Of a stretch of 64,000 nt of DNA, positions 46,901-61,900 are shown in pieces; positions within the stretch are counted from its first letter, which is position 1; each line of letters opens with the position of its first letter. The notes under the pieces are model-generated. The model was not told the DNA's origin. It made no database searches and saw only the letters and a program-made list of their open reading frames with translations. The stretch spans positions 19,548,536 to 19,612,535 of the forward strand of contig NC_067198.1 of the NCBI RefSeq assembly GCF_000699445.3, read 5' to 3'. The stretch comes from Schistosoma haematobium. Taxonomy: Eukaryota > Platyhelminthes > Trematoda > Strigeidida > Schistosomatidae. A program made the translations under genes and the position numbers.

Positions 46901-49900
46901 GATTTGGTCTGTATCTTAATATGGCAATCACTTCATCAGAACGTAGTAAATTTGAAACTATTTGTTTATTAATTATCTTCAAGATCATTACTTAGCAACT
47001 AAATATCACTTACAAATTATCTATACTTTTTGCTCTTTTAGGAATTTTGCTCAATAACGAGCATTTTTACGATGTCATGTTATGAAGTATGTAAGCAGAT
47101 TTCCAATGAATAATACTATCATGCTTAGGCTGTAAGCAGCTGATGTGAAGCTATGAAACTCAATGACTTACTGTTATTTTGCTAAGTTAATTGATCAAAC
47201 TTTAGTGCTATTTATCAGTGGTAAAATTTGCATGTAATTCAACTAAGTAGAATCAGTATATCTAAAAACGCTTTTTCACAATAATCACGGTGGGCCACAG
47301 ATTCAACGATATATCAAGGCCTAAAAATCTACTCGATGTAAATGAGGACAGTCGATGAGCCAGTGAAATATTGTTCGACTGACGTTGCTCTATTAAATGT
47401 TATGCATCCCAAAGTTGTGAAGTTGTTGATTTCTCCCTTTCTTCTCGTTAGCAAGGCATCTCAAATGATAATGGTCTACTTCCGTGGATGGTACTTGAAA
47501 TAGCTTTGGCCTTAAGTTAAGCATCACTGTCTTTTAGAAACATTCTAGCGAAAAGTGAAAATGATAATTATCCTGATGATTTGTATACGACAATATATAT
47601 ATGTGTATCTCTTACCAAACAGTTCACCCAGAACTTCTCTCGGTCTGAGTACCAATGATTCATATTTGATTGTTGTGCATCGTTTGGGCCCGATAACTGC
47701 ACATGATTTTAAAATCTGATTTACTCGATTTTCCCATGCAAAAAATTTTTCATCTATAAGTTCAGGTGCTCCTTTGATGGTGACATGTCGTCTGAAATTT
47801 CAAGAGAAAGTAAAAGAAATCAATCTATTAAATTATTTGTTAAAAATGAATAACACTTGTTATGATATGATTAATCGGAAACTCATTCATCTGTTAAATT
47901 ACTTTGAGTAGTTTTACACGGAACTTTTATATTCTACCAAAATATGCAAATAAATATTAATCCGAAGTGAATGAATTCTTTCACACTGCCTCCATTGTTT
48001 CCTTGTATTCTAAATAATGGAAGCATCCATTGAAATGATAAATATTTCCAATGGAAATATATTATTTTTTGTCTTGAATGTAAACAAATGGAAAATATGC
48101 TTTATTATAGCTAATAATGATGATAAAAGAATGTTTACCTGATGAAAACTACTTCACCATCTACATTTTATTCACAGATTATAACAGACAAACGGGAGTA
48201 ATTAAATAACGAATCTATGAGAACGTAACTTTCGTTGATAAATTATTTCACTATAATATGTGTTAAACTGAAAATCAATATCTGTCTTATTGACACGATA
48301 AGCTTGTGTTACTATAACCATCAATAAATGAACGATGTTATTTTGTTTACTCTTCCCGGATCACAGAGGACTTCATTGAATTAATCTACCACGTTACATT
48401 TATTCCTAGTAAGTGAACACTCCGGAGCATTTTATTTGGCATAAAATATATATTGTCAAGTAACAGAAAACTTAACCTAATATACTCATTTCTAAGGTAG
48501 TTAAGAGTAGTCGACAGGAAACTCTAAACTTAGGTATTGTGTTCTATGTCCCTAGTTTGTAGGATGTGCCTGTAATCTTAATGGAACTGGTAATTCCTGA
48601 TGGACTAGGCAAATATTAAATGGGTCACTGCTTAGTTATCAATCACCTACAAATAAATTAATCCCTCAAGAGATTTGTTGCAGCCCCGACGATTCACTAG
48701 TTACGTCTCAGACTATGAAATCGAGTAGCATGGGATCGTAAACCACCAGGTAGCATCAGTCTTTTGAAGATTACATGCACATCTTACTGATGAGTTCTAA
48801 AAAGATTTTTCCGATGGCTATGTTCAACCAACTAATATCTCGTTATGGCGTACGCAATATTAACTCATTTAGACTGGTAACCATACTACAATTTAATCGA
48901 TAGAATTCGGTCAACACCAAAAGGACTAGACAAATATGAAATAGTTCATTATTCACTGGTCAATAGATTGTAAATATGCTCAGCTAGATGCTAAAATAAA
49001 GTAATCTTGATCAGAGTACCATGAACTTGAAGTTGTCGACTACAGTGTTGAGTAATGTAATTACCAGAATTAGGGCTTATTGTAACTATGCCATAAGAAT
49101 AAACCTTAACAAAAACAAAACCCAAGTTTGACTTTTCTTAATCTGTACCATTGGATGATTATTAGAAAACAGTTGATAATTTCTGATGATAAGAATTTTA
49201 CATATAGCAACATATTTACAAAGTCGGTTGACATATTCAAGTTTATCACTGAAAACTTTAATATAACCATAGGAAAATTAGGCTTGTCGAATAACACATT
49301 TTTTATTTTATTGAAAAATCCCACCGTAAATGCTAAATTTCACATTTCTCCTTCAGATAATTACAATAACCCATTGTGTCACTGAATAAAAATAAGGAGA
49401 ACTCGGTAAAGAAAATTTCCTTTACGATGAACTCATTTACTTAAGCTGTACATTCGTATTTATAGTTAAATGGGAAGTATATGTCCATAGAAGGATAGAA
49501 AAGATTGCATCGTAAATATAGTTATTCGAAAACGATATAGGTAATGTAAACAAATGAGGTAGTATTTGATTTGGAACTTGAACTTTGATAAGATGACTTG
49601 CATAATACTCGGAAGAGATTTAAAGAATTATCATTCCAATTTTTCAAATCACCAATGTATATTATTTAACATTATGGCATTTATCAATATAACAACGATT
49701 ATAAACAACTGAGTAGAAACCACGAAATTAGAATAATTTATATTATTTTGTCTCAAGTACTGATCTGAATTTACTTAAATTTGATCTGTATTTCGCTTTT
49801 TGAGGGATACATTTGTTAGCGACTGAGGTGAAACCGCAAATTTAAGTAAATTCATACTCTTGTACACTTTTCATTGTTCTGGATTCGCTTAATTTCGTAA

Positions 49901-52900
49901 AGGGAACTGATTGTACAAAATGTGGAAACAAGTAACTGATTTATAGTTAAAATGACATTTTTAAAAACTACCATGATTCTAATTAGAAGACAAATACAAA
50001 ACAATAATAATTAGAATATCATATGGTTCAGAAAAATCCAGTCTTCTTAGAACTCGGTTTCAAAGGCGATGAAATAACTGGGACTATTGATTTTAGACTA
50101 AAGGTAATGCTAAAATGGACGTATCTAGCGGCTAATTTAGTGTTTTATACTGAAATAAATTGTCATTGAGACAGACAAATTTGGATAGACACTTGCTTTA
50201 TGTTACCGCTAATTGTGTTTAACACTTTGCATGTATGCTCCAAAGCACATATGGCGTAAGAACAGAGAGGAGGGTTCGTGTCCTCATCTCCGATTATATT
50301 CCATAAAGTTGAGATTTAACGGGCAGGTTTTTAACAAATCACTTGCTCAAACTTTGCCTGACAATGAGGTTAAAATTTCGAAATCTTTCTAGATGATCAG
50401 CAAATAAAGGAACTTAAAATTGCTACTCTTTCCCGAAGTCATTGCAACAAAAAGATTCAAACCCAGTTTATGTATCCAAAAAGGAACAGTTACTAATATT
50501 GTTTTACCCTGGTGACCTCATTGTTGTGAGATCATTACGTAAGACTTTCACATAAACTTTGATTAAAATTCTAATATCTTAATTCTTATTTATGAGCTTT
50601 ACTCGACTAGTTTATATTACGTAATCTATCTTCAGTTTCGAAAACTTCTGTTTTCAGAATATTTCTATATTTGACGTAGAATTAAACGTATTTTTGAACA
50701 CTATTAATTCTTCTGAAATACTGTCTCTTTATATCATTCTGTCTCTATACATATTAACTCAATGTATTCAAAATGTTTCCGATATAAAGTACATACACTT
50801 TTTTTCGTTCGAATGATTAGTGCTTTGGTTTAAGCAGCTGAGGAGAATCGACGAAGTAAATAAATCCATGTTATACTGTTACGATATTTGGTCTTTATTT
50901 AAAAAAAACAACTAATAGGAATCCTAGTAGGGTTCTAGCTTTCTCCAGAATTCGATTCCCTGAAATTCGAAATAATCAGACGGAGATACAGAATTTCAAA
51001 CGTTTGATCAAAAACAGTCGGAATAGTTACCAGGCTACATAGATTAATCTTTAAAAAACTCCTTATGAAGTGTGGACATGCTTTTCAAAATATTTTTATT
51101 GACAACAAAATATCCTTCCCTATTTCTTATCAATTATATTCTGTGTGTGTTTTTGTCAGATAGCCATTAAAATTGTGACATTTTAGTAAATGAATTGAAT
51201 CTATTAACTAAAAATAATAACTGAACAATATAGTAAAGTATTCCAATACAGAGTTTCACATGACAGATCAAATGAAGTCTATTTATTATATAATATAATG
51301 TTATTTACACATTCTTTTGCATTTTATCTCTTCAAACTATATTCTTAATGACTAGTCTATCTCATTATCATTGTTACATCATTGTTTTGAACTCCTTTAT
51401 TACTCCTCTTATTACAAGCATCTCATCATATTAATAGTTGATTAGTATAACTAGGTGTTATTCGCATATACCGTACCTCAAAGTCAAGTTTACGAACAAG
51501 TGTTTATTTACAGAGTTACATCAGCATTACAGTTAAAGTAAAACAAAGCTGGTAATAACAATTAAAGCTTCTTAATCAAACCATCCAACTCAAAGAACGA
51601 AACATCACACAAAATTGATAACTTTGTCGCACTGTAGTGGACGCTACTCACAAGGATGTTTGCAAGTGGTGTATGGTGAACGTTTTCTGATTTACCGATT
51701 TATGTACCGTATACTTATAAAAACATGTAGAGGCTTCAAAAATTATGCAACTAGATAATATAATTGTTACTTAGACAAAAGTTAATAATTCTTTTTTGTG
51801 GTTATCAACTGATTACAAGTCTGATTTGAGATCAGACAATAGTCTCCACACAGAAAAAAAAGACAAATCTTAGAACAAAAAGCTATGTGGAAATTAAAAA
51901 AGAGAAGTAAAACACGTAACTGATTATGAAGTGTTCTAAAATTTTACGATTTTCATTAAATGATATATCAACCAGTACCGATTAATATTGGCTGATAAAC
52001 ATTTGAAGACCATTAAGCAGTGAATTACTATTTGTTTTATATTTAAGATTTTTCAACAATGCACACCCACAAAATACCACAAGGAATTAAAATCAAAACT
52101 CCACGTGCTACAATAAAAATGAATTTTATGGCGCATACTCTCCTAATTCAATCTGTTATTGTTGATTAGTTACTTACAGACTCCTGAATCGTGGATCGAT
52201 TGAAGTCAGACATTAACACCGTTGGTTGACGGCCACCTCAGTGGTCTAAGGGTTAAACGTTCGCATGCGAGAACGAGAGGTCCTTGGTTTAAGTCCCTTT
52301 GTTGTGGGATCGGGATGAGCAATACTGAGGAAACCCGCACTAGGACGAAACACTTGTCTAGTGCTTCCAAATTAGTTAATTAACTACTTTATGTTAAATA
52401 GTACACAAGGATAGAGAAGTATAAATAAAACTATCATAAACACAAGACAATAAATGGTCAAGGGCAGTGTTGTAAGTGTACAAACCATCAGTCCGGATAC
52501 CTTTGTTAGCTATGAAAACAATTAGTTACTTGTTACTTTATCATCGAACAAAGACTGATACGATCAGACTTAAAGAAGAATGATCTTATTATGAATCAAT
52601 AAAATATCTGTTACAGATCCGATCATTGAATAATCACTATATTAAAAGTACATTGAATTGTATCACATTTACTTACCGGATCTATAGTCAGATTTAAATG
52701 CATTGAATTCAGTAGAATTTAATATTAATCAATCAATAATTTAATGAATGTACAAAGTTTACAATATGAATAGATCAAATACTTTAACTAATAAATATAA
52801 CTGAATTACTAAGTTACACACATACTTCATTCAAGATAGAATATTAATCCGGTTTTCAAAGTTTTAATTACATTGTTCATGAAGTATTAATCATGTTAAG

Positions 52901-55900
52901 TAAAACAACAATGATAGTCATTTATTTCTATGTGATGATTATACATTACAAGATAATAATAAAAGAAAAGCATTATTCAGTTATAGATAGATATTTAATA
53001 AAATGTAAACAATATCTATCTTCTTAAATAGAATTTGTCAATCTTATTGTAAAACTAGCATAGTAATTGCTGTTAATCCAAACATAATTGTGTATTGTTA
53101 TGTAGATATGTGATAATGTTTTTTTTTAACTTGGTCGGTCCATAAGCAAAATAATCTATAAACAAATATATTAACTCAAACAAATCCATAATGTAAGAGA
53201 CATCTAATTTTAATTGATGAAAAATTCCCATCTAATTTTATTGTAATTAGAAAAGGAAATAGTGTTTATTTGCAGTAATGTTTATATAAAAAGGCTTTCA
53301 TAGAATTTATAACATATCAAGTATATAAAATTAAAGTGTTTTTTGCTTAATACGTTTTGAAGTGTGTGATAATTATTATCAATGATATTGAATAATGATG
53401 CGAATTGACTGAAATTAGGCAATGTGAAATATTGAATTGCTAATTGAAGATTTATTTATGGCTTTCTAAAAATATAAATATATATAAAGCCCAACACTCA
53501 TAGGTACCATTTCCACTTGCCAGACTGTTAAGTAGTTAAGAAGTAACAACCCATTCGAAATAAATAAATAAGACTGAAGTTAAGCATGAACATTAGCTGG
53601 ACGAAAAAAAATCATTATAGAACTATCAATATGGGGTTGTGTAGATTGTTAAGTTTTTGATTGAGATCATAAATCGACCGATGTTAGGAGTTAATCCTTG
53701 TCAGGCAGAGACAGGTATCTACCTCAGACAGTGGAAGATGGCCATGCAATTTCGTAGATTGGTTGAAGTTAGACATCAATACCGTTGAATGCCGGTCAGT
53801 CCAGTGGTCTAGAGGTTAAGCATTCGTGTGTGACACCTAAATTCATGGATACGAGTTCCTTTGCTTCGGAATCGTGGATGCTCATTGCTGATTAGTTCCA
53901 TACTAGCACGAAACGACCGTCTACCACTTCTAGCTTTTCAATGGTGGCCTAACATCGATCGATTCATGATTTCAACCAAAAATTATAGAATTATTAAATC
54001 AAGATATTGGTAAAACATGAAGAATAACTGCATCATTATAGTTATATCATTTTAGGACTTTTAGTTGAACATGATAAACATAAACCTTTAAGTCAAAACC
54101 TTTGTAGTTAAAATTTCGATATATTATGACATTTATTGAATGGTATCGTTTATTTACTATTTTACTTCTGATATCATTAATATAACATGTTATAGCTTAT
54201 CATCAAGAACTTTTCGGAAATACATTACATGAGATTGTCTTTTTTTATCACGTTACGCTGTGAAGAACTTTTAACAGTCATTAAAACTAATATTTAAGTA
54301 GATAACAGTATTAAGGATTCCGATTGTGAAAATTAGAACGACATATATAAGCGAACAATTGTTTTCAATTAGATCATCTTATCAATAGTTAAACGTTGGA
54401 AATAGCATTATTGACGTTATGTTAAAATTTGACACTCAATGTTATTACTGACTTTGATCCATATAAAGACAGTTATATGATTTGGTTGTGTTTTATTTGG
54501 AGGAAGGGTTTCTTGTCAACAACAACGTCATGAAACTAAGTGTAATTTCTATGTAAAATTATGACAAAAATTTTGTTTATTTTATGAAAGAAAATCATAA
54601 ATCAACTTGTTGATCGATATAAACAATAACTGTAGACAAATGAGTTTAGAATATTATTAAATTTAAAGGGAAAAACGGTGGTGACTCAATATATATATTT
54701 ACCCATATATGTATATATTTAAAATAAATGGGTAACAACTGAATAACAGTTTGTTTCTTTGACCAGAGAAAATACATTTAAATGATAATCAATAATGTAA
54801 CGTTTAGATACGTTGGTTTATCATAAAATTTTCAATGAACTTACGAATACTGTTTGAAATAATATGAGGGGAAAAAATGATAAACGAATTGTTCTTTATT
54901 TAAGAGATCTTATATAATTGAACATAAATAATGCTGCTTGTACAGTTTCACAACTATGCTCTATGAATGTTGCTGTAAACATTCATTTGTAACTCATTTT
55001 AAACAATGTTTTTTAGTAGATGAATTCATAGGTCGAATTAAGCTAGAACACTATTAAAAACTTGACCAGAGAAGTCCAATGCGTGTCGGGAAGAGACAAG
55101 TATCTACCTCAGATAATAGAAGATAGTCACTCAATTTCGTAAATTGGATGAAGTTAGACATTAACACCGTTGAATGCCGGTCAGTTCAGTGTTCTAGAGG
55201 TTAAGCGTTTACGCGTGAGACCTAACGTCGTGCATTAAAGTCCTTTTGAAGAGAGATTGTGGATGTGCACTACTGAGTATTTCTATACTAGGACGAAATA
55301 GTCGTCCATTTCTTCCAGGTTTTCAATGGTTGTAATGGTTGTATAGCATAGAATCCATCTATTAAAAATTATTGCAATTTCCACAAACTCCCATTCTAGT
55401 AATGTTTTTTTTGTAAATTTAATTTCAAAATACTCAGGTAATTACTAGAAAAATAACTTTTTGTTAACGTACCTGTTTGAAGTTCATCCCATGATTAAAT
55501 ATACAAAGTATATAATTCATTTAACACTATAAATGAACTATATGTATAATTGATTTATGCATTAGTATATATTAGACAAACCATTTTTAATCTCAATAGT
55601 TGAGATCATGAGTCATTTGAAGCTAGACCACCATGGAAAACCGTGAAGCACTGGACGGTTGTTTCTTTCTATTGTGAGACTCCCCAGCAGTTTTTACACA
55701 ACAATATCATATTTCTTATTTTATCTCAATCTTTATGACAGTATTTATTGTTCAGTTTTCAAGTTGAATACAAAACTTATTCCTTAGAGTTTTATCTTCA
55801 TTAAAACATATGAATATCTTGTACAATAAGTAGATTTCAATTGGACGATTGACTTCATTTAAAATTCAGTCTATTCATTTACATTTGATTCATAATTTGA

Positions 55901-58900
55901 TTTTTATCAAAACTAATGTATAAATAAAGTAAACTTATATTAAATAATATTCACGTAGTTTGAAAAAACCTCCGTTTATTGTTTATTACAGTAGTCATTA
56001 CCTGATAATGAATTATGTATAATGATTATTGCATAATTATTTATTATTCATAACAATGACGTCAGACGATTGTAGAATTTATGATTGGTTATTATAATCT
56101 TATTTATAGAGAAACAAAATGGCATAGTAACATGCAAATAAAATTTTAAGATGAATAATATAATTCTACCAAATTTCCAACATAAAAAAGAAAATAGAAT
56201 GTAAGTAGAACAGTAGCATTTGGTATTATTGTCATCCAGAATAATCAAAGTGTTACTTTTCTTCTACTAAACATTATCTTAAATGATTGTTAAATGAATG
56301 GTCTCTTGAAACATTCTTTAACTACAGTAGACTACTTAATATGAACAATAGTTCAATAAACTACCAGTGACTGGGTATGTTCTCAAGATTATTAATATCA
56401 ATTCTAACATAATTAGAATTAATATGAGTAGTTGATAATGTTATTTTCAAATTAGATTTATCTAGAACTATACAGTTATTGAGATAACAAAAGGTCATTG
56501 GTTGATTTTGTGACCTGAATAATTTGTCTCTTGTTTAGTCATTTACTATTTTGATGTGTAACTGTTTTAACTATTGAAATGAATGGAACAGCCTCAGAAT
56601 ATTCCAATTATTCTTTAGATGGTGGTTGAAGGTAGTCGACAGGAAACGCTGGACCCAGGTTTCGTGTTACTTGGCACTCGTCAGCAAGGTGTACCTGTAA
56701 TCTTGAGGGAACTGGTGCTCCCTGGCGGATTCGGTCTCGTGTCACCCAGCTTCACAGTCAGAAACGTTGCCACTGAGCTATCCAAGCCGCGACCGACCTC
56801 CTGTAAGATTACAGGTACACCTTGCTGACGAGTGCCAAGTAGCAAGAAGTCCAGGTCCAGGGTTTCGTGTCGACTACCTCCAACCACCATCTAATCTCAC
56901 AATAGTGCACGCAGTGTCAAGTCATCTAGGCTTGTGGCCACACTGCAACATGGTCGATAGCATTCGATCTGCACTAATAAGGACTAGACACACATGACAT
57001 TGATCGCCACCCAGTGATCAATTAATTGTGATTCCAATTGTTCTGTCAATCTATTTTATCATTATAACAGTTAAACTAATAACTACTATGTAAAGTATTT
57101 CATTATTTATACATGTTGATTCACGCTAATAATAAGTCTAATCAAAATAATCTTTTTTTTATAAAAAAAATTGGACAGTCTAAATTCAAGATTTATAAAG
57201 TCAAAACATATTTTGAATTAAAATAATGTATTTTATGAATTATAAATCTCTTTTTACATGACTGCTCAGTCAGTTTTCAATATACAAAGCTTGTTATAAT
57301 AGCTACTGTTTGATTGTATGACAATATTGTGTTTCAACTAATAATGGAAAAGAAAACAACCATATATTATTAGCGAAACGAAACATGTTTAACTAGAAAA
57401 GTCACTTATCAACTAATCCATTCTACATTTTATTTTATTGTCAATCTTGAATGAATGAAAGAAAGAAATATCGATAAAACTGATGTATTTATATTTAATA
57501 CAAAGTTCAGTAATCATTTTTACAGTATGCTATGGTCTTTGATCGTCTGATAAAGACATGAAACTGTAGTATTTTGGTTGTTTTACGAAGAATTCAATGG
57601 TTTTAAAGAATTTATTGGTTAAATTGTAAGTTGAATTGCATATGAAAACAATATATGTGTCTCACAGTCAAGGAAGAGCAGTGGAAACACTTTTTTTAGT
57701 GTAATTGCATTATGATAAATATTATAAATCTGGCCAGTGTTAGAGGAGAAGAGATTGATAAATGCCTTATAAAACTGTTTTATATCCACATTAATTTTAT
57801 CATAGATCAATATTTTCTACTAAGAAACTTTCCAGACAAATAAAGTGCTAAATGCACTTACATTTTTATTTTCACTTATTATTGAACTGGTAGTCACCAC
57901 AGATCATTTCTGGGGAATTGACTATAATTTAATCTGTACACAATGTAACCCAAACAACTGTATGCAGTTTGTTTCTTCCATGTAGAGCTTTTTGAAAATT
58001 CCAATTCCGATGTTGTGGTGCGTGCTACTTATATTGACATAAGTAGTATATAACGCGAGTCAGGAATGTAATGTCTGACAGCGGAAGATTGGGAAGATCA
58101 AGAAAGAAAGGATAGGAATAGAAAGCATTTGGTATGGAAATGCAAGAACAATAAAGTCTGAGACAACTATTGAACATTTTGCAAATTGGGAATTATAGTA
58201 TGGTTTTTCTATTTTACCAAGTAACTCTACAATGTTGCAATGAATATAATTTGGTTGTCTTCGCCTGTGTTCCCTTTCAATACAATGTTATCACTATGAT
58301 TTACTTTTTTCCCACATATCAGTTCTAAAATATCTATTATCAGGAAGTAAAATCACAGAGCCATGATCAATATGTATAATATTTACAATCGACATGCTTA
58401 TTTAAAATTAAAGTGGTAGGTATTTCCAGATGACGAGCCCCAACTAACACGGAAAGCAAGTCTCAAATTCCACTGCTAGTCACATTCCATCTAATCTATA
58501 CTAACTTGTTAATAAAATTCAAATATTTTATACGACCGATCTAAATTAAAATGATATTTTGACTAAAGTGAGCTCACTATTTCAGGTGAGTTAAACGACG
58601 TAAGATATATGTAGTTATTTTGAAAGTGACTGGTATGAATACTGATATCTTACTTTACTAGTGAATTAATCACAGCACGCCCATCACGTACCATGTGGAT
58701 GAATTTTGCCTCAGGAAATATTTCCGCCAAATATTCAAGGTAAATAAATGATAGTGGATCTTTATTACACAGAACAAGTGCATTTTCTCCAGCATTTTGG
58801 ATTAAAGATAATATAAATGATCGTACAGCAGAATCGACTGCAACGGGATATAGACCAGCAGCTGTAAGTCGTTCACTTTCTTTTCCTCTACCCCATTGAC

Positions 58901-61900
58901 CTCGTAAGTTGAGGATTTTGGGTATTACTCTAGTTTCAGGACCGCATCGAATCATTGGATGTACATCTAGCAAGACACGCATAAGAGTAGTGCCTGTATG
59001 AAGAGAATAAAATACTTTTAAATAATATAACTACTGAGTAATCATATTACTCATTTTATACAAACTTTGATAATGAATATGAATGCAGATAGTGGATTGA
59101 GAAGTAGGAGTTTATCAGAACTATGTGATATATTGGTACAACATATTTTAATGAACCTGATCACATATTAATATTTTTTAATGTATCCTCATAAAAAATG
59201 AAGGTTAAAGTAGATATAAGTGAAACATGAAAATAACAGTATATATCATACTAATCTCCAGTGGGTGTCATGTATGTACCGATTGTTTATGAACACACAA
59301 TAAAGATTCAAACATTTGTACAGCTATGCCTTCAATAAACTGAAGTATTCGCACTTTAAGTGTTTGGTTGTTCAAAGTGGAGAAGAATAAGTGTTTCTCA
59401 TTTGTTCTTGTTGGGTAACTGGAATATATTTAATTTTGTAATATTTTCGGTACATCTCTAATTCTAATAATTTTAAGTCATAATCACTCTTCCCACCATA
59501 TATATGACCACATATACATAAATATAAAATTAATTAAGTGGGAATGAATCAACAATTCATAAAATATAGTTGCTGAATGTCACCTTCCATAATTAAATGT
59601 TAAATGAAGGAAATAGAAAAGCTTATGGGCATGAAAAAAGACTTGTAGGCAACGTACGCATTCTTTACATAAAAATTAACAACTGTCAGATTATACGAAT
59701 TGTCTGCTAATTTGTTCCCATGATACGGTCTCCGGAGACACTATTATGCAATCAAAAATTACTTGACCTAAGTCAACGAATAAATGATTTCTGTTAATCT
59801 CAAACAACAACTATTCAGAGATGAAATGAAATGATCAACATAAGCAATGACTTTTATAAATAAATGAAATTCTTTTACAGACCTCATTTCGTTCATAACA
59901 ATTATAAAGTCATTTAGTTCGCAAGGGAAGAAAGGTACAATTATTGTCTATATTCGTAGATGAACAGACTAACAGTAATAGAGAGAATATGAAGTCATTG
60001 AGTACAGAAGACACGTACATACTGGATAAAATAATAAAATTGATAGTAATTGCCAAAGAAATAATGAGGCAATCATAATAGTAGTGATAATAATACTATT
60101 TGAACATAGTATAGGTGAACCTAATTACTTGAATGATTATATTGCTGTGGAGATTGAACATTTGAATAACGTTGAAATGTCAACACTAGTTATGACAACC
60201 ATAAATTATCAATAAAAACAGAATTTCAGGGTACAGTAAAGTCATTATTGTGAATAAATACAAGTTCGTGAGAAAGGTGATGGATGTTTGTAGACGTCAT
60301 ATGTGAAATAAATGAAACTAAATTTTAAACAATTTGCGAATAATGTAAATAATTAAGTACATCTGAAAGTAACTAGAGGTTGTATATTATCCAAGTTTAT
60401 TCATGAGTAGGCTTTTTGTTTCATATGTAACCATAAAATTGACAGCGGGAAAAATCAGAGCAATGTTGAAGGGAAGTTTGTCAAACGTTTTATTTTTAGG
60501 GTCCATGTCTTGTTTTGTTATCCCATTTGTTGACTTGAAATGTTTACATTTAAAATCCATATAATAGCTATTCATGACTGACATTCTTTAAATAATCTAC
60601 ACTTCACCATCTAGTGAACTTTTTAAATAAAAAACCTGTCTACCCCCACATACAACATTCTGAAGAGATTTGTTTTATATTAAGGTAAAAAGTCTATAGA
60701 AATATGAGTATCATCCCTTCCAGGAAGCCTTACATATATGAAGGATGAACCTCAGACATCTTCGTTTTTTGCTCATTTTGTCTAAAAAACTCATCTGACT
60801 TTTAATTTAGTGATCGGATGTGGATTTTGAATTCAGGTGAAGCAAATTAAAACACTTAAGTAACTGATTAGAAAGGTCTTTGTTATTGTAAACAGTGATA
60901 GTTCCATCAACTTATATTGACGTTACTTTATTGCATCTTTGAGTTTGGCATTTTGTAGATGTCCTATACAAATATCAGCCAATATAGTGCCTAACAGATT
61001 ACCTGTAACTCCACTCACCGTTAGTCGATTACACTTTCCATTATAATTGAATTCCCGTATATTTGTGAATAACAATAATGATTGTTTTGTCTTCTACTTC
61101 ATAAAGTCAGTCCCACTGGTATTAAAATAATTTATATATATTATGAGAGAAGAACCTATCACTTGTGTTTCTGACGAGGACTTCATTTAACTTTACTTTT
61201 AAACATATTGTTAATAAGGTGAAATTTATAAAGGAAACTTTCTGATTTCCCAGTAATGTATCAAAATATCAACTAAGATAAAAGTTTCCGAATTCGAACA
61301 GTTATTAAATTCGTTCCAGGTGGAAAAAGTTATAGATGGATCTAAATAAGTGTAAGCTTATAGATGTTCTTCTTTATTGCAAATAACAGCTTCTCGTCAA
61401 ATACATGAATCTAACATTCTGAAGGAAATATACTAAGTAAATTATCGTTACTTTTTATTCTTGTACACTAAGAAAACGTTATTCAACAACTAATCTATGC
61501 AGTGAAATTCAAAATGGAAGATCACTGTTATCTCACATAACATTGGCATGTCAATAAACGATTAGAAATTTCCAAGCAACACGGAGATATTTATGAAACC
61601 AAAAGAATATTTTCTCTGAAATACTAAGTACCATCTCATAAAAAATGGGACTAAATCTATGCATTGTATTATAATTCCTTAAATATAAAATTTCAGCAAA
61701 TGAGTTTCTGTGTTTCAGGGCATTAAATGTGTTTAGCAAAACCTCTTATACATGCGTCTATCATAATCAACGCCCAGTTTTCACATATCAAGTATCATAT
61801 TACCATTTGTTGCACATACTGAAGTAAATTTCTCGATACAAAGTACCTCACAACGATAACTGATAGCTTTACTATTAGTTTTATTATTAGCGTTTATGAA

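Noticed and set aside
49128..49385. Reverse transcriptase fragment
   Set aside because: Weak resemblance only; too short and too AT-rich to support a family call.
56619..56890. Two similar open frames on opposite strands
   Set aside because: They are a by-product of the foldback symmetry, not a gene pair.
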